Below are positions 1-4,296 of a stretch of 5,354 nucleotides of DNA, in pieces. A program made the position numbers and the translations under genes. The DNA is from Thiomonas sp. (GTDB taxonomy: Bacteria > Pseudomonadota > Gammaproteobacteria > Burkholderiales > Burkholderiaceae): positions 1-5,354 of the forward strand of contig DAIAZB010000162.1 in the NCBI GenBank assembly GCA_027443745.1. The letters run 5' to 3'. The notes beneath the pieces are model-generated. The model searched no databases, was not told the origin of the DNA, and saw only the letters and a list, made by a program, of their open reading frames with translations. The stretch's first letter is position 1. Each line of letters opens with the position of its first letter.

Positions 1-345
1 CATGAACGCCATGAATACGGCCTCATTGGCCTGCGCGCCGGAGTGCGCCTGCACGTTGGCTGCCCAGCCATGCTGATCTGCAGCAAACAGCTTCTTCACC
101 CGTTCGAGGGCAAGCTGTTCAGCTTGATCGACGAACTCGCAACCACCGTAATAGCGCCGACCGGGGTAGCCTTCGGCATACTTGTTGGTGAGCTGACTGC
201 CCTGAGCGGCCATCACGGCCGGTGAGGTGTAGTTCTCGCTTGCGATCAGCTCAATGTGCTGCTCTTGGCGCTGGTGCTCCTGCTGGATGATCGTCCACAG
301 ATCGGGATCGACGGTCTTGAGGTTCTGCATGTTGTAGCTGAACAT
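1..345 (-). CDS. glyA: Serine hydroxymethyltransferase, N-terminal part (runs off left edge)
   Basis: PLP-dependent cytosolic enzyme that interconverts serine plus tetrahydrofolate with glycine plus 5,10-methylene-tetrahydrofolate. The 115 visible residues carry the family's N-terminal signature: [13 protein letters not shown] (30-42), [16 protein letters not shown] (47-62), RRYYGG (63-68) and [11 protein letters not shown] (97-107). Ser36, Tyr56, Glu58 and Tyr65/66 sit at the places of conserved active-site residues. The PLP-binding lysine would lie further on, outside the window. ATG at 345 is the first possible start: the frame is open upstream to a TAG at 457-459 but has no ATG, GTG or TTG there. 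The RBS is poor (AGAAG only). Oddities: about four extra residues (QHGW, 91-94) before NVQ, and Ala100 where most bacterial enzymes have Pro (VQPHSG). These suggest a catabolic paralogue, not the housekeeping copy (inference). A decayed IS256 element lies directly upstream. Confidence 0.95.
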   Translation of the reverse strand, partial: MFSYNMQNLKTVDPDLWTIIQQEHQRQEQHIELIASENYTSPAVMAAQGSQLTNKYAEGYPGRRYYGGCEFVDQAEQLALERVKKLFAADQHGWAANVQAHSGAQANEAVFMAFM

Positions 346-519
346 GATGTGCTTCTGGTGGGGATCGGAGAATTCGCTGTGAAGTGAATCTTCGTCGCCA
401 CCGGCTGCAACAGCAATGTCAATTGCGTCAAGTGATATGCAAAATACGACATCCTTCTATGTTGACGTATCGGATCTGGTGTTGCCCATCGGGCCCGCGC
501 CATGGTTTGCGTCGTTGAT
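346..519 (-). other. glyA leader between the IS256 remnant and the glyA start
   Basis: About 174 bases separate the last recognisable IS256 codon from the glyA ATG. The region contains AT-richer sequence (about 410-460) with TTGACG and TTGACA hexamers on the minus strand, but neither has a convincing -10 box at normal spacing, so no promoter is called. From 456 down to 346 the frame is open and in phase with glyA (37 codons, no start codon), which could be a trace of earlier coding sequence or chance. No riboswitch or clear regulatory dyad was recognised. Confidence 0.4.
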
Positions 520-522
520 GCT

Positions 523-1015
523 CATCACCTCATCGGTGACGCGGCTGATGAGATCCGGAGAAACGTCCACCTAGTAGATCTCGGCGAGGCAACGCTGGAT
601 CTCGCGCAGCGTCATATCGCGCGCATACATGGCCACGATCTTGTCGTTAAAGCCAGTGAAGCGACGCTCGTGCTTGCCGAAGAGTTGTGGCACGAATCTG
701 CCTTTGCGGTCACGGCGATCGTCGATGCGCATGGCGCCGACGTCAGTCAACACCGACTTGGCGCGCTTGCCGTTGCGGTGATTGGCCGGCCTTCCTTCAG
801 GCTTGGCCTCTCGCCGAGCGCATAGCCCAGATGGTGGCTCATCTCGAGCCCCCAGGCTCGCTCCAGCACCGCCTTCTTGAACTGCTGGAAGGTGCCCTCA
901 AGTTCGGTCGACGTCACCGGCCCAGGAATCAATTGCTCGAGCGCTGCGAACGAGAATTGCGGCTGCGCCGCCTTGTCCGCTGCAGCGGTTGTCTTCGCTT
1001 TGCGTGGCAGTCATG
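523..1015 (-). pseudogene. IS256-family (Mutator-type) transposase, broken N-terminal fragment
   Basis: The N-terminal segment reads PGPVTSTELEGTFQQFKKAV, then LERAWGLEMSHHLGYALGE. Near 810-812 the frame shifts: restoring one G gives EAKPEGRPANHRNGKRAKSV, then the conserved run containing RRFTGFNDKIVAMYARDMT and REIQRCLAEIY. That second frame ends at a TAG (571-573) where the family usually has a sense codon, probably CAG, and homology resumes with VDVSPDLISRVTDEVM to about 523. At the 5' end the coding frame has no ATG. An ATG with a GAGGAG RBS (1013-1015) is one base out of phase, which suggests a second frameshift near 1006 or a lost start codon. Everything after the DEVM residues, including the three catalytic acidic residues, is missing. 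Non-functional. Confidence 0.88.
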
Positions 1016-1036
1016 CTCCTCGTCGACATGCTATGC

Positions 1037-1063
1037 CTCACACACAAAATTTCTGACAGGCTC
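1037..1063 (-). repeat. Terminal inverted repeat of the IS256-family element (one end only)
   Basis: On the minus strand the end reads GAGCCTGTCAGAAATTTTGT and continues TGTGAGG, a form typical of IS256-family ends in proteobacteria (recognised from memory, not searched). It lies about 50 bases before the transposase start and exactly where the transporter reading frame on the other side becomes recognisable. No matching partner repeat was seen elsewhere in the window, so the target-site duplication cannot be tested. Confidence 0.7.
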
Positions 1064-1064
1064 A

Positions 1065-1205
1065 GGTACTGCGCCCTTCGTTGCGACTTACTTGATCGCC
1101 GTGACTGGCAACAGGCTAGCCCCGGCCATCTACATCACCATCATCGCATTCGTGGCGCTTGTGGCCGCACTTCTCATGCCTGAAACCGCTGGCTCCGCTC
1201 TTGAT
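1065..1205 (+). pseudogene. C-terminal fragment of an MHS-family MFS transporter
   Basis: About 47 codons in one frame encode GTAPFVATYLIAVTGNRLAP, then a hydrophobic helix ending LVAALLMPETAG. This is the last one or two transmembrane segments and the PETA tail characteristic of metabolite:H+ symporters (ShiA/ProP/KgtP type). It resembles the matching part of the intact transporter at 2858-4204 (LTPLIATALIDAGHGDPSLV) in pattern, but not closely enough to be a recent copy. The fragment begins immediately after the IS256 end, as expected if the element inserted in a former transporter gene. The 5' portion is absent from the window. No stop codon follows the PETA tail: the frame stays open to 1649, so the natural 3' end also seems to be lost or changed. 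Confidence 0.75.
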
Positions 1206-1346
1206 GGAGAGATCGGTTGGAGTTGCGCGCCTTATCTGAGGACTGAACTGAGCCGGGTCGCGAAGTCGCAGCGCGGTTACCAGGAAACTGATCGCGACGA
1301 AGGACGAGACGCAAGCACAAATCCGGCGCGAGAGCCATCAACGTTG
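1206..1346. other. Gap between transporter fragment and regulator, no gene recognised
   Basis: About 140 bases with no supported gene. The plus-strand frame of the transporter fragment stays open but becomes polar and Arg/Glu-rich, unlike the family. A minus-strand frame here (AISFLVTALRLRDPAQFSPQ) looks mildly protein-like but has no start and a stop close to its upstream end. It also contains a 15-base match to the right edge of the window. I regard it as rearranged debris. Confidence 0.4.
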
Positions 1347-1368
1347 CTAGCTGTGGCTTTGCTCGCGC
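1326..1368 (-). terminator. Possible hairpin terminator overlapping the regulator stop codon
   Basis: Read on the minus strand: GCGCGAG, bulge CAA, AGCCA, a 16-base loop holding the TAG stop, then TGGCT and CTCGCGC. The 7 bp outer and 5 bp inner stems are perfect. A short T-containing stretch (ATTTGTG) follows a few bases later, but there is no real U-tract, so intrinsic termination is uncertain. It may instead protect the 3' end of the message or be chance. Confidence 0.3.
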
Positions 1369-2408
1369 AATGGGCCCTTGGCGGTCTTCCCTGCGGCGCG
1401 TACATGGCTTGGCGTCGTTCCAAGCAATCGTCTGACAACGCGCGCGAAGTGCGTGTTGTCATGAAACCCACACTCGAATGCAACCTCCGTAACCTCCAAG
1501 TCCGTATTTTGCAAAAGCCAGCGCGCGCGCTCCATGCGGAGCCGCTGCCGGTAGCCGGCTGGGCTGAGACCCACGTCGCGCCGGAACCGACGCTCGAGTT
1601 GGCGCCGACCAATGCCAAGGGGCTCGCACAGCTGCTCGATCGGCTGTGATGAGTGCAACTGCTGCTCCAAGAGAAGCATGGCCTTTCGAACCACGGTGTC
1701 GGTGGAACGTTCCGACAGAACCTCCTCTGGCTGCAAGGTTCTAGAAGGGAGTGGCTGCTCTTCAATCATGATGCGAAGGGCTTTGACGGCGCTGGCACGC
1801 CCTATTGCCTTCTCAATGAGGTATGCAGCCAAGTGGACCACGCTGGTTCCACCGGCGCATGTCAGTCGATCACGATCCACCACGAACATCTGGTTCGATA
1901 CGATACGCAGGTGCCCGAACTCTGCGGCGAAAGCTTCGCGATGGAACCAACTCACGCACGTCAGGTACCCTTCAAGTAAACCAGCCCGAGCCAGTACAAA
2001 GGAGCCTGTGCATAGCCCCACAAGGGGCACCCGTTTTGCCGCTGCCTCTCGGAGGAATGCATACATTGAGTCGGGTATCTGTTGACCGCCGTGTAGCAGA
2101 CCTCCCACGATAACGAGGTAGTCGTATGACTCTGGGGTTTCCATGAGCGCTGTAGGCGCCACACTCGCGCCGCAACTGGATACAAACGGCCCTCCTGTGT
2201 CAAGAATATCCCAACGGCAAAGTCGGGGCCGGCTGCGGTCCCCGTCGTCGGCAGCTAGGCGGAGTGCGTCGACAAACCCGGCAAATGCAGTTAGCGTAAA
2301 GCGCGGCGCAAGTAAAAACCCCACACGCAGCGGCGGCGCCATCTGCGCATCCGCAGACATTGCGATGATTGGTAAGCGTGATTTAGGTGCAGTGAGTTGC
2401 TTGCTCAT
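1347..2408 (-). CDS. GlxA-family (GATase1-like/AraC) transcriptional regulator
   Basis: A 353-residue cytoplasmic DNA-binding regulator. Residues 27-200 form a DJ-1/PfpI (class I glutamine amidotransferase-like) domain: PLRVGFLLAPRFTLTAFAGF, DYLVIVGGL (96-104), the nucleophile-elbow-like GLCTGSFVLARAGLLEG (131-147) with Cys133, and LTCAGGTSVVHLAAYLIE (182-199). Residues 255-338 carry the AraC double helix-turn-helix: IEQLCEPLGIGRRQLERRF, then VTEVAFECGFHDNTHFARVV and GTTPSHVRA. Where many relatives have a T-H-W motif, this one has CVSWFH (151-156), so it is unlikely to be an enzyme and probably only senses a ligand. The family includes ArgR, GbdR, CdhR and SouR of Pseudomonas, which activate catabolism of nitrogenous compounds; which one is closest cannot be told. 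ATG at 2408 gives the longest form but has no good RBS. Met17 and Met23 are possible alternative starts. It is divergent from the transporter at 2858, with an IS3 fragment between them. Confidence 0.95.
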   Translation of the reverse strand: MSKQLTAPKSRLPIIAMSADAQMAPPLRVGFLLAPRFTLTAFAGFVDALRLAADDGDRSRPRLCRWDILDTGGPFVSSCGASVAPTALMETPESYDYLVIVGGLLHGGQQIPDSMYAFLREAAAKRVPLVGLCTGSFVLARAGLLEGYLTCVSWFHREAFAAEFGHLRIVSNQMFVVDRDRLTCAGGTSVVHLAAYLIEKAIGRASAVKALRIMIEEQPLPSRTLQPEEVLSERSTDTVVRKAMLLLEQQLHSSQPIEQLCEPLGIGRRQLERRFRRDVGLSPAGYRQRLRMERARWLLQNTDLEVTEVAFECGFHDNTHFARVVRRLLGTTPSHVRAAGKTAKGPLREQSHS

Positions 2409-2436
2409 TGTCGCAGGGTCAGAACCGCTCCGAGTG

Positions 2437-2461
2437 TGAACTGACCCCCAGAAGTTGGACA
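2437..2461 (-). repeat. Terminal inverted repeat of the IS3-family element
   Basis: Plus-strand sequence begins TGAACTGACCCCCAGAAGTT and ends GGACA. Read outward on the minus strand it starts TGTCCAACTTCTGGGGGTCA, the usual look of an IS3-family end with a terminal TG and a run of G/C. It follows the integrase stop codon by 17 bases, the expected position. No partner repeat was found in the window. Confidence 0.75.
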
Positions 2462-2477
2462 GTTGCGATCCCGCTGA

Positions 2478-2594
2478 TCATGCGGTATTTCTCAGCCGAT
2501 ACCCCACCGGGCTGAGCCCTTGCAGCCCGAGCTTGACGCGCTCGTGGTTGTAATAGCGAATGTAATCGTGTATGCCAGCTTCGAGTTGCGCCGA
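2478..2594 (-). pseudogene. IS3-family transposase (OrfB integrase), C-terminal fragment
   Basis: The last ~36 residues read QLEAGIHDYIRYYNHERVKL then GLQGLSPVGYRLRNTA and a TGA stop. This is the conserved C-terminal tail of rve-type IS3 integrases (the YYN-R-h--L-g-SP--YR pattern). The tail lies downstream of the catalytic DDE residues, all of which are missing, so the protein is inactive. Just upstream on the same frame is a CFHR stretch that could be the degraded continuation (compare the usual SECFH before this tail), but the frame before that does not resemble an integrase. Confidence 0.88.
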
Positions 2595-2731
2595 CCGATG
2601 AAAGCAATGGCCACTGTGGGCTTGCTCAGGCGAATTCCATTCGAGGCCCGATAAAGAAGCACAGACATGCAGGCCCCGGGAAACCACCAATTCCGCGGCG
2701 TTGTGTCTTGGCCAGAGTGCGCCTATATTCC

Positions 2732-2760
2732 TTCAAACGGAACGATACGTCTCATTTAAT
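2732..2760 (+). promoter_or_regulatory. Candidate sigma70 promoter for the transporter
   Basis: TTCAAA (2732-2737, 4/6 to the -35 consensus) and TTTAAT (2755-2760, 5/6 to the -10 consensus) are separated by exactly 17 bases. Transcription would start near 2767, leaving a leader of about 90 bases. A second, weaker pair lies just upstream: TTGTGT (2701-2706) and TATATT (2724-2729), also 17 bases apart. The imperfect -35 box would fit a promoter that needs an activator such as the divergent AraC-type regulator (inference). Confidence 0.4.
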
Positions 2761-2846
2761 TTGATGGATGCGTCATCACTGCACAGCCATCCGTTCCAGG
2801 ATATGCGCAGCCGCAAGTTCGCACATCCAGTCGAGAAATTACAGTC

Positions 2847-2853
2847 AAGGAGA
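2847..2853 (+). promoter_or_regulatory. Ribosome binding site of the transporter
   Basis: AAGGAGA, a near-perfect Shine-Dalgarno sequence, lies five bases before the ATG at 2858 counting from AGGAG. It decides the start: an in-frame ATG 90 bases earlier (2768) has no such site and would add a polar segment not typical of the family. Confidence 0.88.
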
Positions 2854-2857
2854 CAAC

Positions 2858-4204
2858 ATGAAAACATCGCAACCACAGACGGACTCGGCACTGAACATTA
2901 GCACATCCCGTTCCGATTCGTCCCCGCAGGTGAGTAAGGCGCTGATCGTGTTCGCTAGCACCCTGGGGACGACCATCGAGTGGTACGACTTCTTTCTCTA
3001 CGGAGTGCTGACCCCCCTGGTGCTGAACCGATTATTCTTTCCGGAACTGTCACCCGCACTGGGCACGATTGCAGCCTATACGACCTTTGCGGTGGGGTTT
3101 CTGTCCCGGCCCATCGGCGGCATCATCTTCGGACATTTCGGTGACCGCATAGGTCGCAAAACCATCTTAGTGTTGACTATGCTGATCATGGGTGGTGCAA
3201 CTTTCCTGATTGGCGCGCTTCCGACTGCCAACGTCATTGGCGTAGCGGCCCCCTTGCTGCTGCTGCTGCTGCGCATCTTGCAGGGAATTGGTATCGGCGG
3301 CGAATGGGGTGGGGCAGTGCTAATGACTATCGAGCATGCCGCACCGGGTAAGCGCAGCTTGTACGGTAGTTGGCCGCAATTGGGCGTTCCATTAGGCCTA
3401 ATGAGCAGCGCAGGCGTGGTTGCAGTACTGAACTTTTTACCCGACTCAGCGTTCGTAAGTTGGGGTTGGCGCGTCGCGTTTTTCCTTAGTGGACTTCTGG
3501 TTGCCATCGGCCTTTACGTGCGGCTGAAGATTCTCGAGACGCCTGACTTCGAGAAGGCACGCAGCGATAAGCGCATTGTCGCGGTGCCACTAAAGGAGTT
3601 GTTCCGCAACTACAAACGCGAAGTGCTGTTGACACTTGGTGCTCGGTACGTTGAGGGAGCCTGCTTCAATACTTTCGGCGTGTTCATCATCTACTACATC
3701 ACGCATTCACTAGGACTGGGGCGCGGCTTGGCGCTGAATACGGTGATCTTGGCTTCGGTGCTCATGCTGCCCTTTATTGTGATCTCTGGGATGTTGGCAG
3801 ACCGCTTCGGGCTCAAGCGCATCTTTGCCATCGGCACGGTGTTCATCGCTGTAGCCAGCGTCGGTGCGTTCTGGGTCATGAGTCACTACGGTGCCCATGA
3901 CCCCATCGTAGTCATGCTAGCGGTTATCGTTCCGTTTTCATTTGCCTATCCGATGGTGTACGGACCAGAATCATCACTGTTCGCCAGTCAGTTTGACGCC
4001 AATGTGCGCTATACCGGGGTGTCATTTGCCTATCAGTTCTCCGGCATCTTCGCCAGCGGACTCACGCCGCTGATCGCCACCGCTCTAATCGATGCCGGGC
4101 ATGGCGATCCATCGTTGGTGGCGGCATATATGGTGGTCGTGGCTCTAATCAGTTTGGTATCCGTGCTGCTAATGAAGGGAATCTCGCGGGGTGATGGCGT
4201 CTGA
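2858..4204 (+). CDS. MFS transporter, metabolite:H+ symporter (MHS) family
   Basis: A 448-residue inner-membrane secondary transporter, most likely a proton symporter for a small organic acid, amino acid or betaine-like solute. MHS-family marks appear in order: GTTIEWYDFFLYG (37-49, TM1), SRPIGG (83-88), the loop 2-3 signature GHFGDRIGRK (92-101), RILQGIGIGGEWGGA (139-153, TM4), GWRVAFFLS (203-211, TM6) and RLKILETPDFE (222-232) opening the central loop. The second half carries the degenerate loop 8-9 motif ADRFGLKR, and the protein ends soon after TM12. Twelve membrane segments fit the hydrophobic pattern. The C-terminus is short, with no ProP-type coiled coil, so an osmosensory ProP is unlikely. 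The first ~25 residues are polar and Ser/Thr-rich. The gene stands alone, divergent from the regulator and convergent with the FAD oxidoreductase. The substrate is unknown; the neighbours suggest a nitrogenous compound (inference). Confidence 0.96.
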   Translation: MKTSQPQTDSALNISTSRSDSSPQVSKALIVFASTLGTTIEWYDFFLYGVLTPLVLNRLFFPELSPALGTIAAYTTFAVGFLSRPIGGIIFGHFGDRIGRKTILVLTMLIMGGATFLIGALPTANVIGVAAPLLLLLLRILQGIGIGGEWGGAVLMTIEHAAPGKRSLYGSWPQLGVPLGLMSSAGVVAVLNFLPDSAFVSWGWRVAFFLSGLLVAIGLYVRLKILETPDFEKARSDKRIVAVPLKELFRNYKREVLLTLGARYVEGACFNTFGVFIIYYITHSLGLGRGLALNTVILASVLMLPFIVISGMLADRFGLKRIFAIGTVFIAVASVGAFWVMSHYGAHDPIVVMLAVIVPFSFAYPMVYGPESSLFASQFDANVRYTGVSFAYQFSGIFASGLTPLIATALIDAGHGDPSLVAAYMVVVALISLVSVLLMKGISRGDGV

Positions 4205-4208
4205 GTAG

Positions 4209-4233
4209 GTTGTCCGGCAAAAGCCTGGGCAAC
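4209..4233. terminator. Hairpin between convergent genes, possible bidirectional terminator
   Basis: GTTGTCCGGC, loop AAAA, GCCTGGGCAAC: a 10 bp stem with one G-T wobble and one bulged T, starting four bases after the transporter stop codon. There is no U-tract on either strand, so it is not a textbook intrinsic terminator, but the position between two converging genes suits a 3' end signal for both. Confidence 0.4.
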
Positions 4234-4296
4234 TGTCTCGGATAATGCAGCAGACTTTTCTTCGTTCAGCTTGGCTCCGACTGTTGGGGCGGATGC

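Larger units (their letters stand above)
520..1063 (-). mobile_element. IS256-family insertion sequence, truncated and decayed
   Basis: One end of an IS256-family element. It starts at a terminal repeat at 1063 (read on the minus strand as GAGCCTGTCAGAAATTTTGT), followed by a short leader and the 5' third of a Mutator-type transposase. Homology stops at about 520, so the rest of the transposase, including all catalytic residues, and the other terminal repeat are gone. Both the element and its left-hand target sequence appear to have been deleted, joining the remnant to the glyA leader. The outer end abuts the cut transporter fragment on the plus strand. It cannot transpose by itself. Confidence 0.88.
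2437..2594 (-). mobile_element. IS3-family insertion sequence, 3' end remnant
   Basis: Only the right-hand end survives: the terminal repeat at 2437-2461 and the last ~36-38 codons of the OrfB integrase. The rest of the element and the other terminal repeat are missing. The repeat lies 28 bases from the start codon of the regulator, so the regulator's upstream region is IS-derived. Upstream of about 2594 the minus-strand sequence no longer reads as a continuous integrase, which marks the truncation point. Confidence 0.85.
2595..2857. other. Intergenic region upstream of the transporter
   Basis: About 260 bases between the IS3 fragment and the transporter start. I see no gene. It holds the candidate promoter and the RBS of the transporter. 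The stretch 2595-2700 has no recognisable origin; it may be the target DNA into which IS3 inserted, or further degraded IS. No clear dyad suitable for an AraC-type operator was picked out by eye. Confidence 0.45.

Noticed and set aside
410..460. TTGACG/TTGACA hexamers as a glyA promoter
   Set aside because: No acceptable -10 hexamer at 16-18 bases from either, so not called.
246..503. Minus-strand open frame over the glyA start
   Set aside because: Different frame from glyA, Ser/Thr/Arg-rich composition, no family resemblance; glyA itself is clear.
502..825. Plus-strand open frame opposite the IS256 transposase
   Set aside because: Antisense shadow of a recognisable transposase region.
687..1649. 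Long plus-strand open frame of 320 codons
   Set aside because: It is a composite: antisense to the IS256 transposase, then the real transporter C-terminal fragment, then antisense to the regulator. It is not one protein; only 1065-1205 is supported.
1277..1765. Minus-strand open frame of 162 codons
   Set aside because: Overlaps the regulator gene in another frame, is Ser/Arg-rich and resembles no family. Shadow of the regulator.
2768..2857. Upstream ATG start for the transporter (30 extra residues)
   Set aside because: The ATG at 2858 has a strong AAGGAGA site at ideal distance and gives the usual family N-terminus; the extra segment is polar and lacks an RBS.
3076..3507. Minus-strand open frame of 143 codons
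   Set aside because: Antisense to the intact transporter; Pro/Ser/Lys-rich shadow with no recognisable domain.
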